Assembly (NCBI RefSeq): GCF_004345365.1
Contig: NZ_SLVF01000021.1
Coordinates: 1 to 64,000, forward strand
Direction of reading: 5' to 3'
DNA from: Kribbella sp. VKM Ac-2568
GTDB taxonomy: Bacteria; Actinomycetota; Actinomycetes; Propionibacteriales; Kribbellaceae
DNA length: 64,000 nt
How positions within the stretch are numbered: position 1 is the first letter of the stretch; every line of letters begins with the position of its first letter. The translations under genes and the position numbers were made by a program. Under the pieces are notes generated by a model. It was not told where the DNA came from. It made no database searches and was given only the letters and a program-made list of their open reading frames with translations. Shown here one piece after another: positions 1 through 9,640 of this stretch.

Positions 1-42
1 GAGGCGCACACCGACACCGACCTGAAGGCGCTCAGCGCCTAA
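1..42 (+). CDS. C-terminal end of a gene cut by the window edge
   Basis: The first 13 codons read without interruption to a TAA at 40-42 and end in the residues DLKALSA. The acidic then hydrophobic ending looks like a normal protein C-terminus, but nothing identifies the family. It could also be a chance open stretch. Everything upstream lies outside the window. Confidence 0.3.
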   Translation, partial: EAHTDTDLKALSA

Positions 43-105
43 CCAACCCAAGGATCACGCGACACGACCGCTACACCACTCCGCTGGACTTGACCCCGCC
101 CGGCT

Positions 106-160
106 CTCTGCTGTGGCTGAGGTAGTCGTCTGGGCCTCTGCTGGGCTGAGGTAGTCGTCC
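106..160. repeat. Imperfect tandem direct repeat
   Basis: Two near-identical 25-base units lie at 106-130 and 136-160. Both contain CTGAGGTAGTCGTC and differ by one or two bases at the front. They lie upstream of the small membrane-anchored gene that follows. No function can be assigned; a regulatory repeat or replication slippage are both possible. Confidence 0.6.
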
Positions 161-227
161 GGTCTTTGGTGGGGGTGACCGCGTTTTCCTGCGGGGGTGG
201 GGGTGGTTGGGCTGGGAGGATCGGAGG

Positions 228-749
228 GTGAAGTCGGGCGGCAGTGTTTGGTTTGTGTACGGGGTTGCTGTTTTGGTGACCTTTGTTGTCGGGGTGGTTG
301 CGTTCAGTGTTTTTGTGCTGGCGAAGGTTTTCGGGGGATCTTCGCCTGAGGAGCCGAAGCAGCGGCCCGTGGTGGAGGCTCGGCAGACTGCTGCGCCGCG
401 GGTGATTCGGACGACGGTGGCGAAGGTCCTGGAGGTGCGGGCGGTGGCGGCTAATCCTGAGCAGATCGTGCTGATTGTGGCTACGCCGGCAGGGTGTGCG
501 CAGAAGCTTCAGGCGGCTGCTTACGCGGAGGGGCCGGGCGCGGTCGCAGTACGGGTGACCCAGCGGACCTATCGCACGGGTTGTCGGTGGGTGCAGCAGC
601 CGGTGCTGGCGACAGCCAAGGCGCCCATCGCCGACCGGACCTTGATCGTCAACGGGTCGCCGTGGACGCTCAGCGCGACTGACGGGACCTACCAGCCGGC
701 GCTGACGCCCGAGTCAGGGGACGACAGGCGACAGGCAGCTGGACGGTAG
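228..749 (+). CDS. Small membrane-anchored hypothetical protein
   Basis: The product is about 173 residues and not recognised by family. Residues 7-35 form one strongly hydrophobic segment with an N-terminal basic stretch, followed by a Pro/Glu-rich linker and a soluble C-terminal domain with two cysteines. It is probably a single-pass membrane protein with its domain outside the cell. The GTG at 228 is chosen because GGGAGGA lies 7 nt upstream; a TTG at 207 is in frame but lacks such a site. The last 36 bases overlap the end of the convergent PLP-enzyme gene, so the extreme C-terminus is uncertain. The 5' part is T-rich, as expected for a membrane segment. Confidence 0.6.
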   Translation: MKSGGSVWFVYGVAVLVTFVVGVVAFSVFVLAKVFGGSSPEEPKQRPVVEARQTAAPRVIRTTVAKVLEVRAVAANPEQIVLIVATPAGCAQKLQAAAYAEGPGAVAVRVTQRTYRTGCRWVQQPVLATAKAPIADRTLIVNGSPWTLSATDGTYQPALTPESGDDRRQAAGR

Positions 750-2459
750 GTCGAACCACCTGAGGTGGTCGAACTCCTGGTTCACACTGGCCTCACTGTC
801 GGTATCCGCGTTGTGGCAGGCCGACAGTAGCTCTCGCGCCTCGGCCAGGTAGCCCTCGAGCGCGGATTCCGGCGCTTTGTCGTCGTGGTGCGGGTAGCGG
901 AGCTTGCCGTCGGCGTCGTAACCGACCTGGGACAGCCGCATCGGTGGTTCCACCGGGCCGCGGTGGTGCCGCCAGAGCCCGTTGGACGGGTTGAAGCGGT
1001 AGTCCCCGAGCAGCCGCCAGCCCTGCTGGGCGACCAGCCGGACCGCCTCCACGACGTACGAGAAGACCGCCTCGGAGATGAAGTAGTTGAAGTTCACCCG
1101 GACCCAGCCCGGCTTGATCCCCTCGCAACCGTGCTCGACCTCCTCGGCGTACTCGTGCGACTTGACCAGGTCGATCCCGAGCAGGGCGTGACCGTACGGC
1201 CCCGCACACGAGCAGCCGCCGCGGGACTGGATCCCGAACAGGTCGTTCAGCACCGCGACGACGAAATTGTGGTGCAGGTAGCGCCCGGACGGCGCCTTCA
1301 CCACGAACGACACGATCGACAGCCGCTCGGAGTCCAGGTTGCCGAGGATCTGGATGCCCGGCTCGTGCCGCCAGGCCTCGACCGCCCGGCGCAGGTACGC
1401 GTCCTCGTGCGCCCGGATCACCTCGATCCCGACGGCCTCCTTGAGCTGGAACACCAGGCCCGCGCGGATCGACCCGATGATGTTCGGCGTGCCGCCCTCC
1501 TCGCGGTGCACCGGGTCGTCGAGGTACCGGTGCTCCGTCGGGTTCACATAGGCGACCGTGCCACCACCCGGTACGTCGGGGACGCGGTTGTGCAACAGCT
1601 CGCGGCGGGCCACCAGTACTCCGGGGGTGCCCGGGCCGCCGATGAACTTGTGCGGGCTGAGGAAGATCGCGTCCTTGTAGGAGAGCGGGTCGGCATCGCG
1701 ACCGCCGTACATGTCGATCTCGACGTACGGCGCGGCGGCGGCGCAGTCCCAGAAGGAGAGCGCGCCGTACCGGTGCAGCAACGCGGAGACCCGACGGGTG
1801 TTGCTGACGATCCCCGTGACGTTGCTCGCTGCGGAGAACGAGCCGATCTTCACCGGACGATCGGCGTACTTCGCGAGCTCCTCCTCCAGCCGCGGGATGT
1901 CGATGTGGCCGTCGGCGTCCTGGCCGATCACCACCACGTCGGCGATCGACTCGCGCCAGGGCAGCTCGTTCGAGTGGTGCTCGTACGGCCCGATGAAGAC
2001 GACCGGGCGCTGCTCCGGCGGGATCTCGTCGGTCAGGTGGTACTCGTCGTCGAGCTGGGCCGGGATCCGCAGGCCGAGCACCCCGATCAGCTTGTCGATC
2101 GCGCCGGTCGCTCCGGAGCCGCAGAAGATCACCGCGGTCTCGTCGTCACCGCCGACGCTGTCGTGGATGATCTTGCGGGCGTCCTCGCGGAGCCGGGTGG
2201 TCTGCAGGCCGGTGCCGCTGGACTCGGTGTGCGTGTTCGCGTACCGCGGCAGCACCTCCTCGCGGATGAAGTCCTCCAGGAAGGTCAGGGCCCGGCCGGA
2301 CGCGGTGTAGTCGGCGTACGTGACCCGGCGCGGCCCGTACGGCCCCGGCATCACCTGGTCGTCCCCGATCACCGACGCGCGGATCCGGCGCAGCAGCGGC
2401 GTGTCCGACGGCATCGGAACCGCCTCGTCACGCGCGGCGAGTTCCCCCTGGATGGTCAT
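714..2459 (-). CDS. Aminotransferase class V-fold PLP-dependent enzyme
   Basis: The 581-residue protein belongs to the cysteine-desulfurase/class-V aminotransferase superfamily. Visible landmarks are CGSGATGA near residue 113, the substrate-side motif YEHHSNELPW near 159, and the PLP lysine in SPHKFIGGPG (about K271). A Cys-rich SRGGCSCAG stretch lies near 412, where desulfurases carry the persulfide cysteine. It is longer than IscS/SufS (about 400 residues), with extra C-terminal sequence, so it is not the housekeeping desulfurase. Substrate is unknown. It is divergent from tenA with 92 bp between the starts, and its 3' end overlaps the small membrane gene. Confidence 0.85.
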   Translation of the reverse strand: MTIQGELAARDEAVPMPSDTPLLRRIRASVIGDDQVMPGPYGPRRVTYADYTASGRALTFLEDFIREEVLPRYANTHTESSGTGLQTTRLREDARKIIHDSVGGDDETAVIFCGSGATGAIDKLIGVLGLRIPAQLDDEYHLTDEIPPEQRPVVFIGPYEHHSNELPWRESIADVVVIGQDADGHIDIPRLEEELAKYADRPVKIGSFSAASNVTGIVSNTRRVSALLHRYGALSFWDCAAAAPYVEIDMYGGRDADPLSYKDAIFLSPHKFIGGPGTPGVLVARRELLHNRVPDVPGGGTVAYVNPTEHRYLDDPVHREEGGTPNIIGSIRAGLVFQLKEAVGIEVIRAHEDAYLRRAVEAWRHEPGIQILGNLDSERLSIVSFVVKAPSGRYLHHNFVVAVLNDLFGIQSRGGCSCAGPYGHALLGIDLVKSHEYAEEVEHGCEGIKPGWVRVNFNYFISEAVFSYVVEAVRLVAQQGWRLLGDYRFNPSNGLWRHHRGPVEPPMRLSQVGYDADGKLRYPHHDDKAPESALEGYLAEARELLSACHNADTDSEASVNQEFDHLRWFDLPSSCLSPVVP

Positions 2460-2551
2460 GGCGTCAGAGTAAGGCCGATCGTGACTTTCGTCTCGTAGTC
2501 TTCGGGTGCCGGCTGGTTAGGGTCGTCGCAGTCGAGGCTGAGGAGCTGAGG

Positions 2552-3217
2552 ATGACGTTTTCCGCCGAGCTGTGGGACTCCGGCGCCGCCGCGGTGTACG
2601 CCCGGATCGTCGAGCACCCGTTCATCACCGGGCTGACCGACGGGACGCTCGACCACGAGGCGTTCAAGTACTTCATCGTGCAGGACAGCCACTACCTGCG
2701 GGCGTACTCCCGCGCGCTGGCGCTGGTCGCCGCCCGGGCCGTCGACGAGGACGCCGTCAGCATGTTCGCCCGGCACGCCGCGGACGCGATCGAGGTCGAG
2801 CGCGAGCTCCACACCGACCTGCTCGGCTCCCTCGGGCTCACCCCGGCCGACGTCGATGCGATCGGATCGGGGCCGACGACCACGGCGTACATGTCCTATC
2901 TGACCGCCGTCTGCTCCACCGGCACGTACGCCGAGGCCGTGGCGGCGGTGCTGCCCTGCTACTGGATCTACCGCGAGGTCGGGCGGGAGCTGCTCAAGCG
3001 GTCCTCGCCGGACCCGGTGTACGCGAAATGGATCGAGGCGTACGGGTCCGAGGAGTTCGACGCGGTCGTAGAGTCGGTCCTGGCGGTGACGGACCGGCTC
3101 GGCGACGAGGTCGGCCCGGGCGAACGCGACCGGTGCCACCGGCACTTCGCCGCCACCTCGCGCTACGAGTGGATGTTCTGGGACGCCGCGTACCACCGAC
3201 TCGATTGGCCGGTCTGA
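2552..3217 (+). CDS. tenA: TenA-family protein (thiaminase II/TenA-like)
   Basis: This 221-residue all-helical protein has the usual TenA length. It shows the family pattern: HPFITGLTDGTL near the N-terminus, FKYFIVQDSHYL, an ARHAADAIEVE helix, a central YLTAVCSTGTYAEA helix with Cys, LPCYWIYREVG, and a C-terminal YEWMFWDAAY. TenA proteins hydrolyse aminopyrimidines in thiamine salvage; some have other roles. A purine-rich ribosome site (GAGGAGCTGAGG) abuts the ATG. The stop is one base from the ATG of the next gene, so the two are translationally linked. I see no convincing TPP riboswitch in the short leader. Confidence 0.9.
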   Translation: MTFSAELWDSGAAAVYARIVEHPFITGLTDGTLDHEAFKYFIVQDSHYLRAYSRALALVAARAVDEDAVSMFARHAADAIEVERELHTDLLGSLGLTPADVDAIGSGPTTTAYMSYLTAVCSTGTYAEAVAAVLPCYWIYREVGRELLKRSSPDPVYAKWIEAYGSEEFDAVVESVLAVTDRLGDEVGPGERDRCHRHFAATSRYEWMFWDAAYHRLDWPV

Positions 3218-3218
3218 C

Positions 3219-4784
3219 ATGGTTGCTGAGAGCAAGAACTTCTACGACGTCGTGATCGTCGGCGGCGGCCACAACGGGCTGGTCGCCGCGGCGTACCTGG
3301 CCGGCGCAGGGCTGAGCACCCTCGTGCTGGAGCAGCAGAGCCACACCGGCGGTGCCGCGGTCAGCCAGCAGGTGTTTCCCGGCGTAGACGCCCGCCTGTC
3401 GCGGTACTCGTACCTGGTCAGCCTGCTGCCTGACAAGGTCGTGGCCGACCTCGGCCTGTCCCTGGAGCTCCGCTCGCGCTCCGTCGCGTCGTACACGCCG
3501 GTACGCCGGGGCGGCCGGGACCTCGGCCTGATGGTGGAGAGGCCTGAGGGCGCGGTCACCCGGGAATCGTTCGCGGCGCTGACCGGCGCCGACTCGGAGT
3601 ACGACGCGTGGTCGGCCTTCTACGGGTCGGTCGGGGAGCTTGCGGGCGTGGTCGCGCCGACGCTGCTCGAGCCGCTCGTATCGGGGGCTTCGCTGCGCAA
3701 CCGGGTCGATCCCGCCCTCTGGTCCGCACTGGTGGAGCGGCCGTTCGGCGAGGTCGTGGAGCAGCGGTTCGCGGACGACACGGTGCGTGGCGTCGTCGCG
3801 ACGGACTCCGTCATCGGCACCTTCGCGGGATTGCACGACGAGTCGCTGATCCAGAACCGGTGCTTCCTCTATCACCTGATCGGCAACGGGACAGGCGAGT
3901 GGCGCGTGCCTGTCGGCGGGATGGGCGCGGTCACGGATGCCTTGGCTGCGGCCGCTCGCCGAGCCGGTGCCGCGTTGGTCGTCAACGCGTCGGTGACCTC
4001 TGTCGAGGCCGACGGCACGCGCGCGTCGGTCACCTGGATGGGTGGCGACGGGGAGCGCTCTGTCGACTGCTCGTACGTCCTCGCCAACGTCGCGCCGACG
4101 ACTCTCGCCGCCCTGCGCGGGCAAACTGCGGGCGTCCGGCCCGAGGGTTCGCAACTGAAGATCAACCTGCTGCTGTCACGCCTCCCCCGGCTGCGATCCG
4201 GCGACGACCCGCGGCGGGCGTTCGCCGGCACCTTCCACATCGACGAGGACTACAGCCAGCTGGAAACCGCCTACCGCCAGGCCGCCGCAGGCGCAGTACC
4301 GTCGGTCGCTCCGTCGGAGGTGTACTGCCACTCCCTCACCGACCCGTCCATCCTCAGCCCGTCCCTGGTTGCCTCGGGCCACCAGACGCTGACCGTCTTC
4401 GGCGTCCACTTCCCCACCCGTTTGTTTGCCTCTGACAACGATGCCGCCCGGGACGAGTCGGTACGCCGGGTCCTGGCCGGGCTGGAGTCGTACCTCGACG
4501 AGCCGCTCGAACCATGCATCGCCCGCGACGCCGACGGCAACCTCTGCCTGGAGGCGAAGACCCCGCTCGACATCGAGGAATCCGTCGGCATGCCCGGCGG
4601 CCACATCTTCCACGGCGACCTCCAGTGGCCGTGGGTCGACGACGAGGCCGAGGTCGGCCGCTGGGGCGTCGAGACCGATGTGGCGAACCTCATGATCTGC
4701 GGCTCCGGAGCCCGCCGAGGAGGCGCCGTCAGCGGCATAGCCGGCCACAACGCCGCCATGGCCGTCCTCGAACTCCGCCCCTGA
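3219..4784 (+). CDS. Phytoene-dehydrogenase-like FAD-dependent oxidoreductase
   Basis: The 521-residue protein has an N-terminal Rossmann FAD motif, VVIVGGGHNGLVAAAYLA, followed by LVLEQQSHTGGAA. The C-terminal GMPGGHIFHGDL and the closing CGSGARRGGAVSGIAGHNAA match the FAD-contacting end of the CrtI/PYROXD2 group. The members most like it are not carotenoid enzymes and their substrates are mostly undefined. It follows tenA with a one-base gap and is probably cotranscribed. The tRNA-Lys gene follows about 110 bp downstream. Confidence 0.9.
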   Translation: MVAESKNFYDVVIVGGGHNGLVAAAYLAGAGLSTLVLEQQSHTGGAAVSQQVFPGVDARLSRYSYLVSLLPDKVVADLGLSLELRSRSVASYTPVRRGGRDLGLMVERPEGAVTRESFAALTGADSEYDAWSAFYGSVGELAGVVAPTLLEPLVSGASLRNRVDPALWSALVERPFGEVVEQRFADDTVRGVVATDSVIGTFAGLHDESLIQNRCFLYHLIGNGTGEWRVPVGGMGAVTDALAAAARRAGAALVVNASVTSVEADGTRASVTWMGGDGERSVDCSYVLANVAPTTLAALRGQTAGVRPEGSQLKINLLLSRLPRLRSGDDPRRAFAGTFHIDEDYSQLETAYRQAAAGAVPSVAPSEVYCHSLTDPSILSPSLVASGHQTLTVFGVHFPTRLFASDNDAARDESVRRVLAGLESYLDEPLEPCIARDADGNLCLEAKTPLDIEESVGMPGGHIFHGDLQWPWVDDEAEVGRWGVETDVANLMICGSGARRGGAVSGIAGHNAAMAVLELRP

Positions 4785-4894
4785 TTTCCCTGCCGCGGCA
4801 ACCTCCCCGCAGCGGCGGGATAACCGATTTCGTATCTACCAAGAAGCCCTGCTACGATCCTCTTCGTTCGCAGGCAACACCAAGCGAACAGAAC

Positions 4895-4970
<76 letters not shown>

Positions 4971-5262
4971 GCATCGAGGCCCAGGCAGACATCGCAATCT
5001 GCTCCTGGGCCTTTGTGCTTCCAGCGCATCCTTTACGCACTCCTTTCCCGTCCGCCGTCGTCGAACGGCCGATGCGGCACTCTGTTCTCCCGCGTCCTCG
5101 GTGCTGTCAGGCGCCCTCATGGAGATCGAGGAGCCTCACCGGGGCGATCCACTTCTCGTGACTGTGCGTCACCTCACGCTGTGCTGCTCTGTGTTGCCAC
5201 CTCTGTCCCGCCTGTCGCCGAAACGTTGAGCGATGGCCGTCAGCAGAAGTTGGAGGCTTGAG

Positions 5263-6462
5263 ATGCCGAGGCCACCGCTACCGATCGGAACCTGGGGACG
5301 CATCCGCACCCAGGTCGTCAAGACCGACGAGAACGGCAAAGCTCTCAGCCATCGGGCGCAGGCGAAGTACCGCGACCATGACGGCCAGACCCGCCTGGTC
5401 TCTGCCTTCGGTAAGACCAAGACCGCGGCCGAGAACAACCTGCTGAACAAACTCAAGGACCGCGCCGAGACCAGCCGAGCGGGCGAGCTCACCGCCATGC
5501 ATCGGATCCGACAAGCGGTCGAGCTGTGGGAGGCGAAGTTCGCGGAACTCGTCGCCGAGGGCCGCCGATCCCCCAGCTCTCTCGACACCTACCGACGGAG
5601 TATCAGGAATCACGTGCTCCCTGCCCTAGGTGAGCTCCGAATCGGCGAGGCGAGCACACCACGCATCGACAGCGTGATCTCGGAGATCCAGAAACGCGCC
5701 GGCGCCCCGACCGCCAGAACCTGCCGCAGCATAATCTCCGGCGTGATGGGCCTCGCCGTCCGCTATGGCGCCATCACCATCAACCCGGTCCGGGAAGTTG
5801 ACCGCATCGAACACAACGCCAGGAAGCTCCCCCGAGCTCTGCCCGCCGACGAGGTTCAGCTGCTGAGGAAGCACCTCAGAACCAACGAGCGAGCGGCACG
5901 TGCCGACTTACCCGACCTGGTCACCTTCATGCTCGGAACCGGCGTACGGATCGGCGAGGCCCTGGCGGTTCTCTGGTCTGAGGCCAACCTCGATACCAGC
6001 AAAGTCAAGATCTCCCACACGATCGTGCGCGTCAAACGCGAGGGCCTGCTCCGCAAAGTCACCAAGTCAAGAGCAGGTCAACGCGAACTCGGCCTGCCCG
6101 ACTGGGTACTCACCATGCTCCGTGTCCGATTCGCCGCCGGCATCCGCCTCGACGAAGCCGCAACTCTCCTCGCCCAGGTCGACAAGGCCGCCGAACCGGC
6201 ACCCTCAGACACCCTCGCCTGGATCACCTCCCACGCCTTCCGCAAAACCACAGCCACCGTCCTCGACAACAACGGCCAATCCGCCCGCCAAATCGCCGAC
6301 CACCTCGGCCACGCCCGCGTCTCCATGACCCAAGACACCTACCTAGTCCGCAAATCCCCCAACCCCTCCTGGCACCGAAGCCCTCCAACGAGCCTTCGAA
6401 GACCCCGACCTCCCCTGAAGGCTGCCCTACCCTTCAGCAGCTGCCAGCGCCCGGACCGATGA
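5263..6462 (+). CDS. int: Tyrosine-type site-specific integrase, frame broken near the C-terminus
   Basis: A phage/ICE-type tyrosine recombinase. It has an N-terminal AP2-like arm domain, a SAM-like core-binding domain (SSLDTYRRSIRNHV), and a catalytic domain with the arginine in GTGVRIGEAL, the HAFRK box, and LGHARVSMTQDTY carrying the nucleophilic tyrosine. The ATG at 5263 has GGAGG 9 nt upstream. After DTYLVRKSPNP the frame degenerates to 6462. Shifting by one base just after 6362, in a C-rich run, restores GTEALQRAFEDPDLP and a TGA at 6416-6418, which looks like the native end. The segment before HAFRK is shorter than in pSAM2-type integrases. All catalytic residues precede the break, so activity is possible. 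Its position after tRNA-Lys suggests integration there. Confidence 0.85.
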   Translation: MPRPPLPIGTWGRIRTQVVKTDENGKALSHRAQAKYRDHDGQTRLVSAFGKTKTAAENNLLNKLKDRAETSRAGELTAMHRIRQAVELWEAKFAELVAEGRRSPSSLDTYRRSIRNHVLPALGELRIGEASTPRIDSVISEIQKRAGAPTARTCRSIISGVMGLAVRYGAITINPVREVDRIEHNARKLPRALPADEVQLLRKHLRTNERAARADLPDLVTFMLGTGVRIGEALAVLWSEANLDTSKVKISHTIVRVKREGLLRKVTKSRAGQRELGLPDWVLTMLRVRFAAGIRLDEAATLLAQVDKAAEPAPSDTLAWITSHAFRKTTATVLDNNGQSARQIADHLGHARVSMTQDTYLVRKSPNPSWHRSPPTSLRRPRPPLKAALPFSSCQRPDR

Positions 6463-6621
6463 ACTCGCACCGGGCAGCCGAGTCGGCGAAGGGCACCAGA
6501 GTGCCCAACGTTAGGGCAGCAGCGCCCATAAGCTGCCTCTGACCTCGGTCTATGCCTCAGCAGGCATGTCACCGTACTCGACAATTGTCGTTGTCCGCCG
6601 CTGAATCACATGAGCTAAGAC

Positions 6622-7205
6622 GTGACCAGTGGAGATGATGTCGGAGTGAACGGCGAGCCGGCGACCGCGTTCGTCGGCGCCACCGGGTACTTCCAGGTAG
6701 CAGACAACGCCGTACTCAGCCCGGCGACCAAAGGTATCCTCACTCTGGAAGCGTGGATGCGGCCGAACACACCGCAGTTCCCGCACTCGCAGAGCAGCGG
6801 CTACGTGCACTGGATGGGGAAGGGCGAGACCAACCAGCACGAGTACGTCGCCCGGATGTACTCCCAGGTCAACACCGAGAACCGTCCCAACCGGATCTCC
6901 GGCTACCTGTTCAACTCCTCCGGCGGTCTCGGCGCCAGCTCGTACTTCCACGACCCCGGTCCTGGCCGGGAACTGGATCCATTACGTGCTCGTGATCAAC
7001 GCGAACGCCAAGAGCGCCACCTACCCGAACGGCTACACCAAGATCTACCGCGACGACGGCGTCCTGCGCGACCAGGACGACCTGAGCATCTCCGGCCAGA
7101 TCATCGTCCCGTCCGACGGCTCAGCCCCGTTCCGGGTCGGCACCCGCGACTTCGGCTCCTGGTTCCAGGTCGCCGTCGCCGTCTACGGCAAGGAACTGAC
7201 CCCGC
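6622..7205 (+). pseudogene. LamG/concanavalin-type domain fragment, frameshifted
   Basis: A jelly-roll lectin-like domain reads in two frames. The first part contains FVGATGYFQVADN, ILTLEAWMRPN and YVARMYSQ, typical of LamG/laminin-G-like carbohydrate-binding modules. Around 6960-6985 the frame changes, and the fold continues with HYVLVINANAK, YRDDGVLRDQDDLS and FGSWFQ up to KELTP, where a second break follows. Such modules normally sit in large secreted glycoside hydrolases or sialidases; only this module remains. No signal peptide or catalytic domain is present. Confidence 0.7.
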
Positions 7206-7392
7206 ACCCACCACGAGGCAATGACCACCGCGCGCCTGCCCAGGTGGCGACCTCGCGGCTGACTTCGTGCAAGATTAGGCCGCCCGCATCAGCCACAGCA
7301 AAGAGGGTGCGTGGGACGAAGCCCCGCCCGCGACGCGACACACAAACAGCAGGCGACTTAGTTGACGCTCTTCGTGAACATAAGCCGCCTAG

Positions 7393-7640
7393 GTGGACCT
7401 GCAGGCATCGCAATACAACGACATGCAGATCAGCGACCTGGAGCGGTTGGTCAAGGAACTGCCGGGGCCAAGCTCGCACGCACCTCGAACGCCACCTGAG
7501 CGAAGACGATCGCGGACGGCGAAGCAACTCAACGCAGACGAGTCGGCGCAATTGATCGCACGCTACGAGGCGGGCGCGAAGCTTCGCGAACTCGGGACAC
7601 AGGTTCGGCATACGTAGGTCAGTGGTTCGGGGATCGGCCG
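7393..7640 (+). pseudogene. Recombinase/resolvase-type HTH C-terminal fragment
   Basis: The stretch AKQLNADESAQLIARYEAG followed by KLRELGTQ resembles the C-terminal helix-turn-helix entry of actinobacterial serine recombinases. A one-base shift just after GTQ recovers FGIRR, the expected continuation. The N-terminal catalytic domain is absent. It is a short relic beside the integrase and consistent with mobile-element decay. Assignment rests on pattern only. Confidence 0.4.
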
Positions 7641-7977
7641 AGGCGCGAGCTTCGGCGGTCGCTACCGGGAATGACCGCTGGCCAGGGCAGACCCGCGCTA
7701 CACGAGGTAGGCCCTGGGAACAGTTGAACGGTCAGCGGCGAGCCGGACGCACATCCTCGAGGAATGAGTCGTGGACTGGTTCCAGATCAGCGCGTTCTTC
7801 GCCGCCGCAGGCCCTGCTAGTCGAACGCCGCCGTACCGAGCTCGCTCCACTGTCCGCCTTCCAACCCACCGACGGCGATCCGGCTGATGCACACTCGAAG
7901 CATGCGATGGTCGACCAGACCGTCGCCACCGAAGGTTCTGGCCGCGTGCATGGCTGTCGCGAGAGGGCGGTACGAGC

Positions 7978-8670
7978 ATGGGAGATCGGATGAGACAACA
8001 GCCGCCGGTCAAGACACCGCCGTCCCTGGACGGTTTCGATGCTGTCGGAAAGCCCCACGCGCAGTTCCTCGCGACCGAGCACTGGAGCCTGCTCGCCACC
8101 CGCAGCATGACCTGGACCGAGATCTTCAGCCGGACCAACACGTATCTGACCGTTCTGTCGGCCACCGTCATCGCTCTCTCGCTGGTGGCCAACGCGAGCG
8201 GCTTCGGGCAAGACTTCCTGACATTCGCGCTGCTGGTGCTCCCCGTGGCACTGCTCATCGGCGTGGGAACGTACTTCCGCCTGATCGAGGCGGACCTCGA
8301 GGACGCCTGGCTGGTGATCGGGATGAACCGGCTACGGCACGCCTACCTCGAACTCGCACCGGAACTGGAGCCGTACCTCGTCGCAAGCCATCACGACGAC
8401 CCGGCAGGGATTCTGACGACGTACAGCTTTCGCAGCCGGGTCGGCCTGACCCATTGGATGTCGGGGTCGCCTGTCGTGGTGGGCATCATCGACGCCGTCG
8501 TCGTAGGCGTCCTGGCCGCCGTGATCTGCGAGGCAGCCGGCGCCGGCGTCATTCTTCGCACCATCACGGGCGTCCTGGCCGCTGCCGCGACCGCGGCTCT
8601 TCTCGCCTACGTGGGTTACCGAAAGATCCGCGAAGTGACCCGCAACTACCACGCCCGCTTCCCAAGCTGA
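7978..8670 (+). CDS. Integral membrane protein of unknown function
   Basis: The roughly 230-residue protein has two hydrophobic pairs. One is at about residues 57-100 (YLTVLSATVIALSLVA and FALLVLPVALLIGVG). The other is at about 160-215 (VVVGIIDAVVVGVLAA and ITGVLAAAATAALLAYVG). Between them is a soluble segment of about 60 residues. The topology suggests four transmembrane helices with cytoplasmic ends. A start four codons later (7990) is also possible, since GGGAG lies just before it. It converges on the first ECF sigma gene. No family is recognised. Confidence 0.75.
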   Translation: MGDRMRQQPPVKTPPSLDGFDAVGKPHAQFLATEHWSLLATRSMTWTEIFSRTNTYLTVLSATVIALSLVANASGFGQDFLTFALLVLPVALLIGVGTYFRLIEADLEDAWLVIGMNRLRHAYLELAPELEPYLVASHHDDPAGILTTYSFRSRVGLTHWMSGSPVVVGIIDAVVVGVLAAVICEAAGAGVILRTITGVLAAAATAALLAYVGYRKIREVTRNYHARFPS

Positions 8671-8880
8671 CCACCCCACCACAGTCACGGGTGTTACCGA
8701 AGTACAGGGCAGGTGAACGGTCAGGTCCTTGCTCCCGGTCACGGAGGACCGGTCCGAGAACACGAACCCGTGGACCATCGCAGATCTTTCATTCTGCCCC
8801 GTCTGCTGCTCGGCCGACCTAAGGCCCCCCATCGATCGGGTCGGTCCGCAGAAATCGATCCAGTGCCGTCGAGACGTTGC

Positions 8881-9549
8881 TCATGCGATCTGCTGCTCCG
8901 GCAAGTAGCCGGCGTCGACCAACGCGGTCCGCAGCTTACGGCGGGCGTCGAACATCATCTTGTAGATCGCGTTGTGTGTCGCGCCGAGCTGATCAGCGAG
9001 GACATCGGTGGGCATCCCCTTCAGCACCATCGCGACAAAGACCATCCGTTGCTTTGCCGTCAGCTTCTCGTCGACGGCGCGATGCACGGCATCCATCAGA
9101 TCCCGGCTTTCGGCATGCGACTCCGGCTCGATCCCCACTCGTGCGGGAAGGCGCTCCCAGTCCTCGTCGTCGAACGCAACGCCGGCCCGCTGCCAGAAGT
9201 GCCGGTTGACCTTGGCCGCCACATCGAAGATCACGAACTTGTACGCCCAAGTGGTGAACTTGCAGTCACCGCGGAACGTCTCGACCTTGCCGCAGATCGC
9301 CAGTAGGGCATCCGCAGCTGCTTGGTGCGCGATGTCGTCCAGCTCCGGACCGACGAGTCGCAGCCTCGCCGCCCGCCGCCCGGCCTCCGCCCTCGCGGCT
9401 CGCAGGAGAACCTCGTACAAGCGTCGGCTCGCAAGCTCACGCCGATCCCCACCGCTGCTCAAGTCGCGAACCCAGGCACGGTTCTCCCGGGCCACCTCTG
9501 GAGAGACGACCCGCACCTGCGACAACGACTCGGAACATTCGCTCTTCAC
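8881..9549 (-). CDS. ECF-type RNA polymerase sigma factor, copy 1
   Basis: The 222-residue sigma-70-family protein has a region-2-like stretch (AADALLAICGKVETFRG, CKFTTWAYKFVIFDVAA). A region-4 helix-turn-helix (LTAKQRMVFVAMVLKG, DVLADQLGATHNAIYKMMFDARRKL) follows. The start is taken as the GTG at 9549, because GGAG lies about 7 nt upstream and because the duplicate at 28.9 kb has ATG at the same codon. One extra base here fuses the frame with an upstream leader containing a CRTCGHY motif, giving an alternative start near 9620-9663. In the duplicate that leader ends in a TGA overlapping the start. No anti-sigma gene is adjacent. Confidence 0.85.
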   Translation of the reverse strand: MKSECSESLSQVRVVSPEVARENRAWVRDLSSGGDRRELASRRLYEVLLRAARAEAGRRAARLRLVGPELDDIAHQAAADALLAICGKVETFRGDCKFTTWAYKFVIFDVAAKVNRHFWQRAGVAFDDEDWERLPARVGIEPESHAESRDLMDAVHRAVDEKLTAKQRMVFVAMVLKGMPTDVLADQLGATHNAIYKMMFDARRKLRTALVDAGYLPEQQIA

Positions 9550-9622
9550 TGGATCTCCGCCGATCAACTCAACGTAGTGACCACAGGTCCGACACATCTG
9601 TGTCGACCGGTGAAATAGCAAC

Positions 9623-9640
9623 ATGGATGACATCGTCCAT
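9623..9640. promoter_or_regulatory. Imperfect palindrome upstream of ECF sigma copy 1
   Basis: An 18-base palindrome with outer arms ATGGA/TCCAT and inner GATGAC-type symmetry lies about 75 bp upstream of the sigma start. It occupies the same place as the perfect palindrome ahead of the duplicate gene and resembles other GGAC-GAT-GTCC sites in the window. An operator is inferred, not shown. Confidence 0.45.

Noticed and set aside
885..2498. Long plus-strand open frame opposite the PLP enzyme
   Set aside because: It is Arg/Asp/Val-biased with no family motif, lies entirely over a well-supported minus-strand gene, and fits a GC-driven shadow.
2460..2551. Possible TPP riboswitch upstream of tenA
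   Set aside because: The gap is 92 bp and lacks the paired THI-box helices.
2994..4154. 386-codon minus-strand frame over tenA and the FAD oxidoreductase
   Set aside because: Composition is Arg/Gly-rich, without motifs, opposite two clear genes.
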